DNA of 64,000 nt. Source: Scylla paramamosain. Taxonomy: Eukaryota; Arthropoda; Malacostraca; Decapoda; Portunidae. A program made the translations under genes and the position numbers. Location of the stretch: the NCBI RefSeq assembly GCF_035594125.1, contig NC_087192.1, positions 5,139,501 through 5,203,500 of the forward strand, read 5' to 3'. Below the pieces are notes generated by a model. The model worked only from the letters and a program-made list of their open reading frames with translations, was not told where the DNA came from and did not search any database. Below are positions 42,124-61,200 of this stretch, piece by piece; within the stretch, counting starts at the first letter, position 1; the number at the start of each line of letters is the position of its first letter.

Positions 42124-42153
42124 GACGCCAAGAAGCAAAACTTTCTTGGCGTC
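42124..42153. other. Perfect 11-bp inverted repeat with 8-nt loop
   Basis: GACGCCAAGAA at 42124-42134 pairs with TTCTTGGCGTC at 42143-42153. Confidence 0.8.
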
Positions 42154-42488
42154 TAACTGATTCGTCTCCTATGTTTGTATATTTTGAGAAATTATATTTC
42201 CGTGGTGCATTTCATTTTATCTTTACGTTCGTTAATTTCAATGGTTGTTCTGTGTAATTTATAAGCCTCATTGCGTTGTTTATAGCGGCAGTTACCAGGA
42301 GGAGGAGAAAATGACTGCCATCTAGCGGTGGGACTCGCTTCCAACAAAGCGAGCCATCTAGTGAGTGACACCAGTATTAGGAACACGGCAAGGCGTGATT
42401 ATTTCTCTTGGCCACACACACCACGGATAACAAATGCTTATTATACCAAGCATTGTGGCTTGCTTGTGTGTGTCTATTTGTTATTCAT

Positions 42489-42490
<2 letters not shown>

Positions 42491-42534
<44 letters not shown>

Positions 42535-42623
42535 TGCCCGGGTCCCCACCACCATACTTGCATGATACTCAATGCCGCCTTATGTTTATATTATAATGAA
42601 TTGAAAAAAAATGAGACTTTGTT

Positions 42624-42713
<90 letters not shown>
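42491..42713. repeat. (GT)n and (CT)n microsatellites
   Basis: GT at 42491-42532 and CT at 42629-42713. Confidence 0.95.
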
Positions 42714-42715
<2 letters not shown>

Positions 42716-43455
42716 GCATACTGTTAACACTTTGTATTCATGAAGTCCACGTCGGCGTGCATAACTTCCCGGCCAGACTGTCGCTGAAATAATTAAGACG
42801 ACTGATACAATTGATTTTCTACAAAAGAAACGCATATTTACAACTTCGTATTTTGCAGAGTTGTTATGATTACAATGAAATTATTCAAATCGGTTGATTA
42901 TAATCGATTGGAATCAAAGTAAAATGTCGCAATTTAAATTAGAGAGAAGTTTTCTTTTTAGGAACAACTTGATAGAATTTTTATTTCATTGATCTTTGCA
43001 TATAGTCACGTAATATTGGAGAAATGTGAGGGATTTTTCTTTCGATTTAGTATTTTTGTCCGGTCTCCCTGACACTCAAAAAGAGATAAATAACCACCAA
43101 GTAAAATTATTTCCCTTTCCCCCTAAAAAAAAAAAAGGGGGAGTTGTGTAAGGTTAGCTCTGTATGAAAAAAAAAATAAACATGAAAGTAAAACTATAAC
43201 AATCAGACAGAATAAAAGTTATTGAAATACTAGAATTGTATTGAGGCTCGTGGGCAGCTTTTTGCATTTCTATCCAGGAACTTAAGGCAAATCTTTCTCT
43301 CGTCGAGACAGAACTGATGTAATATGTTCTCAGGATTTTAAAGTGGAAACCAATTGATAAAGGTAAACAATAAAATAATAGATAAACAATAATAATAAAT
43401 GTGAAATAAAAAACAAATGAAATAAAAACCTAGCGCGTTACATTTATACACTCGA

Positions 43456-43458
<3 letters not shown>

Positions 43459-43506
<48 letters not shown>
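43459..43506. repeat. (GT)n microsatellite
   Basis: About 48 bp of GT in intergenic DNA. Confidence 0.95.
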
Positions 43507-43507
<1 letters not shown>

Positions 43508-44130
43508 TAATAATGAACAAAACACACGGGAAAGGGGATGAAAATAAACTTTAATACCAATGAGAAACTAAGTGAAGTGATATTTGTGAAAGAAGAAATT
43601 GAAGGATGAAATTTCAGTCGACCATACCAAACGTAAGTAAAAGACAAAGGTAATAGAAACAGAGGGCGAGCATCAGTTGGTGTATAACTGAACATGGACT
43701 CAGCGGCCTGTGTGACCAGGCTGAAGTTGAGTCCTTACAGATCCATCATCGTACTAATTGGATGACACCATTCATTGTATTTACTGCCTCGCACAAATAC
43801 ACATTTTCTGTTCATTATTACCCTATGGAAGTGATCAAAAGTAAAAATAAAGGTTAGATCAAAGTACGATAAAAAAAAAAAAAAATGGAAAAAAATAAGG
43901 TAAGAGAAGTCAATAAAATATAATGCAGTTCAGATGAATGTCTCTAAGTTTGCGAAGGATGTGAGACGCCTCCTCCCAGGCAGCAGTGGCATTACGGCGT
44001 TCATAATAGTCAGGTTCTGCACAATAACTGTCCCTCTGCCAGCGACGTTATTATGATGTAGACTGTTCCCAGCTACACTTGTGTGTTGACGAACAACACG
44101 TACTTGTTGAATAATGCGAATAGCTGAACC

Positions 44131-44186
<56 letters not shown>
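44131..44186. repeat. (CT)n microsatellite
   Basis: About 56 bp of CT. Confidence 0.95.
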
Positions 44187-44189
<3 letters not shown>

Positions 44190-44600
44190 ATATCTATACG
44201 TGTATACGAGTTCAATTTGCATAATCTATACTTTGTTTTTGTCTCATATTCATAAACTTCCAGGAGACGTTCACCTTGGGAGTGAATGCGCGCTGTTGTG
44301 CATTGGTACCGAGCGTGAATTTCGTTCCTTCTTTTTTCAGACCTTCTAATGATTTCCTGTATTGAAGCCAGCCAGCATTTCACGGAACTCGTCCTCTGCT
44401 TCTGAGATTTTGATAGTATCGTTTGCAGCTGTCACTGCTCAGTCATATTCTGCATTCGTGTTTATTTTTCAGTTTTTCGGAAATACTTTCAAAACACGGT
44501 GTTGACAGTTTTAGTGATGCCTTACCTCTTTGTGTCAAACTTTCTCCTCGATGTTGCTTTCATGACTGACTCTTGGTGAACCTTTCGTGTATTTTTTTAT

Positions 44601-44753
44601 ATGTACATGAAAAAAAAAAAAAAAAATAGATAAAATTATGGATAAGGATGGTAGGTGGAAATAGGTAGGTATATTTCATGCAGCGAATGCCACGTGTAGG
44701 CATAATGGCTTCTCACACCTTCCGTTATTTTCTAATATTCTTATATTCTTAGG
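44601..44753 (+). mobile_element. LINE family B 3' end, diverged
   Basis: It shares ATTATGGAT...GGTA.....TTTCATGCAG.GA.TG.CACGTGTAGG..TAATGGCTT and the tail TATTTTCTAATATTCTTATATTCTTA with the copy at 55075. Confidence 0.6.
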
Positions 44754-44859
<106 letters not shown>

Positions 44860-45624
44860 TGAATCCTCGTTTATGCTCCTGATTTTTCTAAACACTTCGT
44901 CAGTAACTGTCATCCTCTTCACCTCTTTCTTGTGATGGCTGTTTTGTGGTGACTTTTCCTCCGTGATGTGGCTTTTGCCTTGTATTATGTCATCCGGCTT
45001 TGTCATGTATTAAGTCATTCTGTTGTGTCATGCACTGCCATACTGTTTTGTCATGTATTATGCCACACCGTTTTGTCATTATTACAAACACACTATCTTA
45101 AGCTAGATAGGCTGATCCTGAAAGTAGCTAGGTTAATTTCTTCATACCTAAATTATGTTGACAATTTTCCATACACCACTAGAAATGTTACCTCTTGGTG
45201 AACAGGCTCGTATGATTTAGTACTTTCCGCACACTCACCTGAAAACATTTCAATATACCATATAGCCCATCCGATAGTTACAATACCTTGAGCTAATGTG
45301 TCATTCACCGGTACATCAAGACACGTGAAGGTACCGGTACTTCCTTGAGTAATCAACCATACGAAACGGCAACACTGATTAATCATTTCCAGCCAGGAGA
45401 CCATTCACAATGCTCAGGCTTGAAATATCCATGTCCACACTTGTGTACACGTAACTGGGTATGTTTGCATCCGTGTATAATTGTCAAACACACGCCGCCA
45501 ATTAGGGGAGAGTTATGAGTGCAGAGGTGGTATTTTACGGTCCCATGAGAGCTGAATGTGCCGCAGTGGTAAAGAAAGGTCCGCTCATATGTATGTCAAC
45601 AGGAATAATTATTGTTTTCCAATG
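44860..45624. other. Intergenic DNA, a few short direct repeats
   Basis: Around 44990-45080 a motif like GTTTTGTCATGTATTATGCCA recurs three or four times. Otherwise nothing is recognised. Confidence 0.4.

Positions 45625-45660
<36 letters not shown>
45625..45660. repeat. (GT)n microsatellite at the LINE 5' junction
   Basis: 36 bp of GT directly upstream of the truncated LINE. Confidence 0.95.
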
Positions 45661-45662
<2 letters not shown>

Positions 45663-48340
45663 GGCAGGACGAAGGGTAAATTAACACAATGTTGGTGATG
45701 ACAATGATGATGGTGATGGTAATTATGTTAATGGTGCCTTATCCACAGTTGCTTATACTTATTGCAGTAAAGGAAATAATTTTAAATCCCTGATAGATCA
45801 TTTTTTGATATCAGATAATATATCTAACTTCCTTCAGACTTATACTACTATTGATTCTGTAAACAATCCATCAGACCATATAGCTATAAAGTGTGTTTTA
45901 GATGTTACTATTTCTTATAATGTGGAAAATATTGAGCATGAGACCTTCGAGCGCATATGTTGGCATAAGGCAAATACTGAGGATATATTAAGGTATAAAG
46001 AGTTAGTCACTGGATATCTGTTAAATGTTCCCCTACCGGAAGATATGTTAATGTGTAGAAATAATATGTGCACCCAGCATGAAATGGAAATAGCAGCATT
46101 TTATGATCATATCACCAATGCACTTATAAAGGCAAGTAAAGAGTGTATACCAAGGACAAATTGTGGGAGAGTTAAGAAAATTGTGCCAGGCTGGAATGAT
46201 TGTGTTGAGGGTTATTTTCGCACTGCTTTGTTTTGGCACAGGTTATGGGTAGACAGTGAACGACCTCAGCAAGGTCTCATTGCCGAAATACGCCGTACAA
46301 CACGTAAATGTTATCACCAAGCACGCAAGATGGTTATAAAGCAAGAAGAGTTAATAACTACAGAGAAATTAGCTGAGAGTTTGCAGGCTAGTGCTTCTGG
46401 TAGACAGTTTTGGAGATCTGTAAGAAACAAGGGAAAACAGAAGAAAAAAACGCCTAAGGCAGTTGATGGAAAACATTGTCCTAAAGATATAGCTGATTTA
46501 TTTAAAGGAAAGTTTGAAGAGCTTTACAACAGTACCTCATACGATACAAATGAGATGGATAGCTTAAAATCTGCCATCAACAGTGTAATTTCTTGTCAGA
46601 AAAATAGTAATGAAAGTATACTCTTGATTACGCCTGATGAGGTGCGTCAAGCACTGCGGAGAGTGAGGCCTGGAAAGGGAGAAGGTGAGGGTGACCTGAT
46701 GTCTGACCATCTCATACATGCTGGTGATGTGTTATACGGACACTTGTCTGTACTGTTTTCAGCCATGTTGAGGCACGGTTTCTCTCCCCACAGCATGATG
46801 AAAGGGGTTATGATACCGCTTCCTAAAGGTCGTTGGGCAAATCTTAATACCAGTGAAAATTACAGAGCGATTACTCTTAGTAGTTTGATGAGTAAAATAC
46901 TGGATAATATTGTATTGATGAGAGAAAGGGATAAACTATTGACCAATGATTTGCAGTTTGGGTTCAAAGAAGGAACATCCTCTACTATGTGTACAGCAAT
47001 GGTGAGAGAAACTGTGTCTTATTATGTATCTAAAGGTACAACTGTTTATGGGTTTACTTTAGATGCAAGCAAGGCTTTCGACAGAGTTAATTATTGCAAA
47101 TTATTTGATATTCTATTGAAACGTAATGTATGTCCTCTTATATGTAGATTATTGTTAAACATGTACGTAAATCAAAAACTAAGCGTAAGATGGAATGACT
47201 TACTGTCTAGTACATTTGAAGTGAGTAATGGAGTCAAACAAGGTGGTGTGATCTCTCCTATACTGTATTGTGTTTATGTAGACGGGTTACTCACGGAATT
47301 GCGAGACTCTGGCGTTGGCTGCTACATGGGTGGCACCTATGCAGGAGCCTTCGGGTTTGCTGATGACCTAAAAGGTCTAGCACCAAGTGTTTTTGCTCTC
47401 AAGAAGATGATAAGCATCTGTGTAGATTATGCATCGAGATATGACATTGTGTATAACGAAAAGAAAAGCAAATTAATAGTTTTCCACGGTAATAAAAGAA
47501 GTAATATAATTCCTAATGTAGAAATTAATGGTAAAACTATTGATATTATGGAGGAAATTGTACACCTGGGAAATGTTTTAGGAAGAAATATTTTTAAATG
47601 TGATACTTCTAAATGTGTGACTGATTTTTATCGACAATGTAATTCATTTTTATCCCGTTTTAAGGGTGGACTGTCACATGTAAGAAATACTTTGTTTTTT
47701 AAATATTGTTCTAGTTTTTATGGTAGTCAACTTTTAAATGTGTGTGATGGTAGCATGGAAGCGGTGTACCGAGCGTGGAGGGTTGCAGTGCGTCGAGTGT
47801 GGAAGCTGCCCTGGACCACACACTGTAGTCTGCTTCCTCACATTGCTAATGTTATGCCCCCAGAAATGTGGTTCGCAAAACGGGAGATTGCTTTTATAAA
47901 CCAAATATTAACATCAGACAATATGGTTATAAGAACAATAGGAAGAATGGGGGTTTATGGAAGACATTCAATAATGGGCAGTAATGTAAGATATCTTTCA
48001 TACAAATTTAATATGAATATTGGAGACATCAATAAGGTTTGGACGCAGCTGCAGTGTGACCAGTACGAACTTGCACGGACTGGTGCACAAATTCGTGAAT
48101 TGTGTTTGATGAGGGATAGATGTGATACCACAATCTTAGATGTAAGGGAAACTAAGATGTTGATTGATGCTTTGTGCACCGAGTGACGTCGGATTCAGTA
48201 TGATATTGTCTAATTTAGTATAAATTTATGTCTTTTTTTTTAATAATTAAATGAAATGTTTTTCTTTCTTTTAGTTTTAGTATGTATTTTAGTTTGTGTA
48301 CACATCTTGTGTGAATAAAGAATATTGAATATTGAATTGA
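45661..48340 (+). mobile_element. 5'-truncated LINE with AATAAA and (CTA)n tail
   Basis: The element includes the reverse transcriptase frame, a 3' UTR of about 150 bp, a poly(A) signal AATAAA at 48314-48319, and an end near TATTGAATATTGAATTGAA before a CTA array. The stop-free frame suggests recent insertion. No clear target-site duplication could be recognised, because both flanks are microsatellite. Confidence 0.85.
45685..48186 (+). CDS. LINE reverse transcriptase (5'-truncated non-LTR retrotransposon ORF2)
   Basis: A single uninterrupted frame of 833 codons; the first Met is at 45805. It begins inside the C-terminal part of an apurinic-type endonuclease: A-Y-T-Y-C-S-K-G-N-N-F-K-S-L-I-D-H-F before the Met, then N-P-S-D-H-I-A-I, the conserved S-D-H. 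Counting from Met45805, the reverse transcriptase domain shows L-D-A-S-K-A-F-D (A box, D420), N-G-V-K-Q-G-G-V-I-S-P (B box) and G-F-A-D-D (C box, 517-521), followed by N-E-K-K-S-K-L-I-V-F. A C-terminal region with A-W-R-V-A-V-R-R-V-W-K-L-P-W-T-T-H follows. The enzyme copies its own RNA at nicked DNA (target-primed reverse transcription). The catalytic residues are intact, but the endonuclease N terminus and any ORF1 are missing, so the copy is not autonomous. FADD and the C-terminal block suggest a CR1/Rex1/L2-like clade; this placement is tentative. Confidence 0.92.
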   Translation, partial: HNVGDDNDDGDGNYVNGALSTVAYTYCSKGNNFKSLIDHFLISDNISNFLQTYTTIDSVNNPSDHIAIKCVLDVTISYNVENIEHETFERICWHKANTEDILRYKELVTGYLLNVPLPEDMLMCRNNMCTQHEMEIAAFYDHITNALIKASKECIPRTNCGRVKKIVPGWNDCVEGYFRTALFWHRLWVDSERPQQGLIAEIRRTTRKCYHQARKMVIKQEELITTEKLAESLQASASGRQFWRSVRNKGKQKKKTPKAVDGKHCPKDIADLFKGKFEELYNSTSYDTNEMDSLKSAINSVISCQKNSNESILLITPDEVRQALRRVRPGKGEGEGDLMSDHLIHAGDVLYGHLSVLFSAMLRHGFSPHSMMKGVMIPLPKGRWANLNTSENYRAITLSSLMSKILDNIVLMRERDKLLTNDLQFGFKEGTSSTMCTAMVRETVSYYVSKGTTVYGFTLDASKAFDRVNYCKLFDILLKRNVCPLICRLLLNMYVNQKLSVRWNDLLSSTFEVSNGVKQGGVISPILYCVYVDGLLTELRDSGVGCYMGGTYAGAFGFADDLKGLAPSVFALKKMISICVDYASRYDIVYNEKKSKLIVFHGNKRSNIIPNVEINGKTIDIMEEIVHLGNVLGRNIFKCDTSKCVTDFYRQCNSFLSRFKGGLSHVRNTLFFKYCSSFYGSQLLNVCDGSMEAVYRAWRVAVRRVWKLPWTTHCSLLPHIANVMPPEMWFAKREIAFINQILTSDNMVIRTIGRMGVYGRHSIMGSNVRYLSYKFNMNIGDINKVWTQLQCDQYELARTGAQIRELCLMRDRCDTTILDVRETKMLIDALCTE

Positions 48341-48413
<73 letters not shown>

Positions 48414-48477
48414 ATAATAATAATAATAATAATGTTATAAATATCAATAATATATCAAAAATAAAATAATAATAATA

Positions 48478-48523
<46 letters not shown>
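48340..48523. repeat. (CTA)n then (ATA)n microsatellites at the LINE 3' end
   Basis: CTA array 48340-48411, AAT 48412-48434, and a further AAT array 48463-48523. Confidence 0.95.
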
Positions 48524-48526
<3 letters not shown>

Positions 48527-49925
48527 TAATATTGCTTATTTATGATGGGCTGCTGGAACAATATGGAGGTATTCAGTTTCTCCCTACGTGCAAAACTGTT
48601 ACTGTGCTCACGTGGTGGGTCCTGAGGCGGCCACACAGTCCAGACTCAAAGAGACACCGCCTCCTTTAAAAGACTCAGAGTAAGAACGAATAATAAATAC
48701 TAAACCTATTCCTGAATAATGAGAATACTAAGAATCTTCGTCAGGAAGAATCTAGACGTTATAAACCTCACCATCGCCACCATTACGTCACTCCCATCAC
48801 GGAGAGTATTGGGTGAGCGAAACCTGAATTCAAACATCATAGTGTGAATATTGACGCGCTCCGCCACGCCTGGCTCACACCCGCGTGGTCAAGTGTTCAG
48901 TCAGGCACTTGGAAGGTACTGCGGCTGAGGCAGACCAGGCACTGACAGACACACTGTTAGTGTCAGTCAGTGCCCACTCAGCCGCTGAGGGGGTCGGGTG
49001 TGTGGTAGAGTGTCTCCTTGCGATCTGCAGCTACCTTCGTTCTGCCGCGTCACACCTGCCTTCCTGACCCTCGCCCAGCCCCAGGAACGCTTATTGCATG
49101 CCACACCAGTCTGCAGACAGATGCAGATGGCGCTGTCTGATGTTCGACAGTTTCGGGACACTCAAAACCATCTCAGAAAAGTTTAGTTACCTTCAATACT
49201 TTCAAGAATCTGTGGACAGCTTCAGCCAACTCCTGACACCTTCAGGAAATTCCTCCTGTCGGGTGAAGCCAGCTGAGGAGGGCTTGAGGCGCCTTCACGT
49301 GCAAGTAGAATAGGAAATCAGCGTACCCCGAAGGCTGGTCGCTATGAGAAGACAGCTCGTCCATAGCATCATTGTGACTCTCGTGGGACACACCTGTAGC
49401 GGCCTCAGGTAACACGCCTGTCTCAACGCACACACTCACCAGTCTCTGAACCTCTAACGCACCTATTTCTCCCTCAAAGCCTCTTCCTCGTACTGTGCCG
49501 TAACCCCGAGTAGACACGGTGAAGAGACACCGTCAGAGCTTAATTCCTTCAGAGTGTACTACGTTATGGACAGTTAAAACGCACCAACACCAATGCGCTC
49601 CTGTGCAGCACCTATTTCTAACATCAATCCCCAGCATGTCCCTCCTCATATAACACTGCGTAGACACACTGAAGAGACACCGTTAGGCTTAATACCTTCA
49701 AACTGTGCTACGTTGTGGACATTTAAAAAAAGACACGCCGATACACTTAAGTTCAAAGCTTGTATGTGATCCGCATGGTGTGTTTCCAAAGAGTAAATAT
49801 AAATAGCTGAACTAGCGGGGCCTGTAATCGGGGAAAGCGGATGAAAAGGGACGATCTTATGTTTCGAGGACTGCACGCGATGAGAGAAAGGAAGGAAGGA
49901 ACGAACGAAGGAAGAGGAGAGTGAC
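48524..49925. other. Higher-GC DNA upstream of the channel gene, no gene proven
   Basis: GC content is higher than in the flanks and several short frames occur on both strands (48885-49067, 49098-49313, 49242-49517), but none resembles a known protein. The missing first exon or promoter of the + strand channel gene could lie here; I cannot identify it. A loose 100-bp repeat (CACTGAAGAGACACCGTTAG..TTAATACCTTCA) occurs twice near 49520 and 49670. Confidence 0.35.
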
Positions 49926-50163
49926 CAGTTGCGTTTCCGAGACTTTCATGTTTATTTCATGGTATCTTTTGTGGTTCAAGTTGTAATATTAATCTGTTTG
50001 TTTATTTGTCTGTGCCTGTCTACCTTTATGTCTCATTCTGTCTATTCGTCTGCCTTTTTGAGTATTCTTATTTACTTGTATGTCTGTCTTTGTCTGTCCG
50101 TCTATCTATCTGTCTGTCCGTCTATTTGTTTGTCCATCCGTCAGTCTCTCCGTCCATCCGTGC

Positions 50164-50165
<2 letters not shown>

Positions 50166-50241
<76 letters not shown>
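50166..50241. repeat. (CT)n microsatellite
   Basis: 76 bp of CT after a TCTGTC-rich stretch (50080-50160). Confidence 0.96.
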
Positions 50242-50244
<3 letters not shown>

Positions 50245-50417
50245 CTCCCCTCCCCTCCCACGCTGTTGCTCCACACAGTTCGGCGTTTCATTACAAGTGG
50301 CGTCAATACACCTTGACCGATCGAGGTACTAAGCTACGTCCAGTGTGTGCCGGTTACTTGTTGTTTATTCTGTGTAATGGGATTGTCACCACGCGTCATC
50401 TCTCGTTCTCTCCAGTG

Positions 50418-50425
<8 letters not shown>

Positions 50426-50490
<65 letters not shown>
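50426..50490. repeat. (CT)n microsatellite
   Basis: 65 bp of CT, 450 bp upstream of the channel exon at 50939. Confidence 0.96.
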
Positions 50491-50493
<3 letters not shown>

Positions 50494-50540
50494 GGGCGTC
50501 ATAATTACGACCTCTTTATTGCTCCTTGTTGTGGTGTTGA

Positions 50541-50812
50541 AAGTCAATTTAGTTAAGCATTTAGTCAGTCTCTTCTTCTTCTTTTATTCATATTGTTATA
50601 TTTCTCCTCTCTTCCTTCTTCCTTCCTCAGAGTTCTTCACCTCTTTTCCTCGTCGGGTTTCAGAGCGCCCCGTGGACAGTTTAGTTAAGCATTCAATCTC
50701 TTCTTATTTTTCTTCTTCTTTTCTTCATATTGCTACATTTCTCCACTCTTCCTTCTTCCTGCCTCAAAATTCTTCACCTCTTATCCTCGTCGAGTTTCAG
50801 CGCTCCCAGGAA
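50541..50812. repeat. Tandem duplication, two units of about 132 bp
   Basis: The unit begins GTCAATTTAGTTAAGCAT (50543) and recurs at about 50675. It contains TCTTCTTC, CATATTG.TA.ATTTCTCC, CTTCCTTCTTCC and GTTTCAGAGCG-type blocks. Identity is roughly 80-85% by eye. Confidence 0.8.
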
Positions 50813-50938
50813 AACAGCTAAGCCAAGACAATTTGGAGCCTAGTGTATGTACCAACCCTAATCCATGGAAGGACAATGTAAGGCACTTTGATTCCACTGA
50901 GAGCATCCTGACATTGTCCCTGTAATGTTGTGTCGCAG

Positions 50939-58060
<7,122 letters not shown>

Positions 58061-58161
58061 GTGAGTGTGTTGATCCTGTTGGCTTTATATAGTTGTAGTA
58101 TAAAAGGGCTTGGTTAATGTTATACTCGTCTCTTGGTGTGTTTTTTTCTTTTTCTTTTTCT

Positions 58162-58262
58162 TTTTTTTTTTGTACGTAAGAAGGACAACAAAAGGGAGAA
58201 AAAAGGCCATTAGAGGTGCCACTGCCTAAAGTAAAAAGCCGGACTGTATCTAAAACTGGAAG
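58162..58262 (-). mobile_element. LINE family A 3' end, short
   Basis: - strand copy: T-run, GTACGTAAGAAGGACAACAAAAG, GAGGTGCCACTGCC and AAACTGGAAGATAAGG align with the copy at 27689. Confidence 0.65.
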
Positions 58263-58381
58263 ATAAGGTTTTGTTTGCTTACATGTGTTTGCCAGGGAGT
58301 TTTCCTTCCGTTGATGTACTTACACTTGTCGCTTCTCTTATCTCTTTGTTTATCTCTTTGTTTATTTGTTAGTGTTTGGAA

Positions 58382-58383
<2 letters not shown>

Positions 58384-58458
<75 letters not shown>

Positions 58459-58461
58459 TGT
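58384..58461. repeat. (GT)n microsatellite
   Basis: About 78 bp of GT with one TA interruption. Confidence 0.96.
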
Positions 58462-59689
58462 GGAGGAATGCGTGGTATAATAGATTGCTTTCATAAATTT
58501 TTCCTACTTGAAATTGAGTGAATTTGTGTTCTTATTTATTCTTATAAGCTGGTATCAGAAAAGTTTACAGTCTCTTTTCTCATCCAAGTGACTGAAAGAA
58601 ATATAAGTTTCGCCTATATTAGTTTTCACGCTAATATTTTGACTCTTGCATAATGTTTATACAAAAAAAGAATAAATGAGCTTGTTTTGAGTTTATGGCC
58701 AGCTTGATCTTTAATAACAGGCGAAGAGGAGAATTAAAAAGAAAAAAAGACATGGCTACTTTTATTCTTTGATCAGGATAATTATACAAGTTGATTATTT
58801 TAGCCGATCTCCGTTCCTCACAATAATGTACACGAATATAGAAATAATCTTATTTTATTTTAGTTACAACAGGTGCTCACTCCTGCCTGTTATTCAGTGT
58901 ATCAGGTTATACTATTTTCTTTATGATTTTTTACGTCATCAAAACAACAGTACTTTGTAGTGAGAGAACACCAGCAGGACTTCACATGAAACATCATAAC
59001 TGTCCATTTTTAGGAAGGAAACTCTCTCGTAAGATATCTCAAAATACTTTTTAAATGCTCATAGATATTTAGAAGGGAATAACTTCAGCAAATCTTACCT
59101 TGGAATATTGTCTTATCTATTTGTCGTGTGTAGGGGAAACAGCATCCATCTATCTATCGGAAGTGAGAGAGCATCATGGGGTGGTAGCTTTTACTATACG
59201 CTGCTACTGTGGTCCCTGTAATAACGTAGCGGCTGGTACCTATGAGACCCGAGGAGTGATAATTCCACCTCCCCGCGGCGTACCCTGAGTCGCGAGGAGC
59301 AGGCCGAGCTGGGGCTTCAGACGTCTTTCTTGTTACGTCGGCGGAGAAAGCCGAATATAATTGGCATGTGTAGTGAGGCTTCCCCAAGTGAGCAGAAGAG
59401 TTAAGGGTTCTGCCCTGGCTCACTTTGGTTGGTGTGTTGCTGGCCACGGCAGGTGTTTGGTGTTTGCTTTATGTAACATTTTATGAACAACAATTTTTTT
59501 TTTTAACATTTTCATCAGACTAATATGCTTGTATGTGTACGAGATAATTTTGCATGGATTTGAAATTGTTGTAGAAGTAATATGTTTATCCATGTGATCT
59601 CGTTTTCTTTACACAAAGCAATGTTACTCGTATAAACCGATTTACTGTATCACAATAGTAAGTGACAATTATAAGGCATGCAACTGAAA
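58462..59689. other. Downstream intron or flank of the channel gene, no exon found
   Basis: I searched for the next channel exon (loop E, Cys-loop with F-P-x-D) on the + strand and saw none. A 62-codon frame at 59100-59288 has no family resemblance. Confidence 0.4.
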
Positions 59690-59925
59690 TTACCGTTGAA
59701 ATAGTTGTTGGAATGCCGTTGAAATTGTCGTTGGAATAGCAACTGGAATAATCGTTGAAATAGCAATTTGAAAAAAGGCTGGAATAGGCGTTGAAATAAC
59801 AATTGGAATAGTGGTTAGAATAGTTGTTAAAATAGCCATTGGAATCGCCTTTGAAATAACAAGTAATAATTGGAATAGCGGTTGAAAGAACCTCTGTAAC
59901 GGAAGCTGGAACAGTTGTTGAAGCT
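59690..59925. repeat. Degenerate short-period tandem array
   Basis: Irregular units of about 12-18 bp around the core GTTGGAATAG or GTTGAAATAG, at least twelve of them, with the length varying in steps of three. Confidence 0.75.
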
Positions 59926-61116
59926 GTCTGCATGGCCACTGGGACAACAGTAAATGTATTCCTGAGCTTTATTGTTGGAGAGTTGCATAATAAGTTTTTC
60001 CGACAACAATCTGCCACATATCGGTTCTCCTGTACGACACTCATAACTAATAAATAGAATCAGTAATACGAGTGTAGGTAAGTATTCGGCAATGACGTTA
60101 TATAATGCCTGAGTTTGCCATTAACGTTGTTTACTTCACACTGAAACCCACGTCCCTCCACGGCAGCTGAATTGAGCAACATAGGTTTAGAATGTGACTG
60201 ATGCAAGTATTACTCAGATGTATTGGTGTGCAATATACAATCCTTATCATTAATGACACAGTCAATATGTTGGAGAAAAATGGTAAGGAATAATGATCAT
60301 TTCGTTGCAAATCAGTCGTGAGGGGTACAGTAGATACCCTTCCCCAGAGAGGTTGACTGGATGTTGTAAATCACCTTGTATATCCGGCATACTTTGTGGC
60401 GCGGAAGCAAATGAGTTTACCAAGGGGTTTATGTTCACGCAGATACTTGGTTGACAGCAGGATACAAGAGGTTTTATCCCATGAATATCACTGTCATGTC
60501 CACTCTAGTCTAGTTCTTGTGACCATTAGCAGTGTTTGTCTCCGTGTTTGTCTCAGTGTTTGTCTACTCTGAACTCATTCGCTAACTTGTCGATTCACAA
60601 TAACGTAATGGAGTTTGCGGAATGTCACTGGGATAGCACAAGGCTGATTCTGTCCACCTTACGCCATTTCATCCATTAATTTATCCATCGAGTGAAGTTC
60701 TCCGTGCTAATTGGTTTCACTTGATAAATGACTACATATTATAATCCATTCGTCGGCTCAAGATACTCGGCCATTCCCGACCTTCTTGCCTCTTCCGTTC
60801 TTCCTGTGCTGTCTCGTCTGTACAGGAGGAAGTCTGAGGGATCATAACACTATGGTCGCCTCAGTGTCTAACCGATAGCGTTGCAATAACTTACCATAAA
60901 TAAAAAAAATAAAAAAAATCTCAGTGGTGTTATAAAATATTGCACAGTTTATGAGAGGCAGTCGTCGTGTTGGTTCCAGGGATTTTTTTTTCTTTTTTTG
61001 ACATCATGAAATGATAATATAAATGAATGCAGGTGACTGAACTAAAAGGAAAATCATCAATCTTCATTACACCCACACACAAAGAATAAGATATATATAC
61101 ATTCATTATGTAAAAT
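59926..61116. other. Unannotated DNA
   Basis: I see no coding exon, RNA gene or repeat that I can support. Confidence 0.35.
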
Positions 61117-61200
61117 GTGTTCTGATCAAGGGCAACAAAAAGTCTGAAAACAAAAAAGGCCTCTGAATGCTCCAGTCCCCAAAGAGGAGTCAAAAAGAAT
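61117..61200 (-). mobile_element. LINE family A 3' end, short
   Basis: TTCTGATCAAGGGCAACAAA, AAAAAGGCCTCTGAATG, CTCCAGTCCCCAAAGAGG on the + strand match the reverse of the family A tail. Confidence 0.65.

Noticed and set aside
48885..49517. Short frames on both strands upstream of the channel gene
   Set aside because: No family resemblance and no consistent splice borders; GC-rich DNA opens frames by chance.
50925..50938. ATG at 50925 as the start of the channel protein
   Set aside because: It would read through a good acceptor (TGTCGCAG), and the resulting N terminus has no leader.
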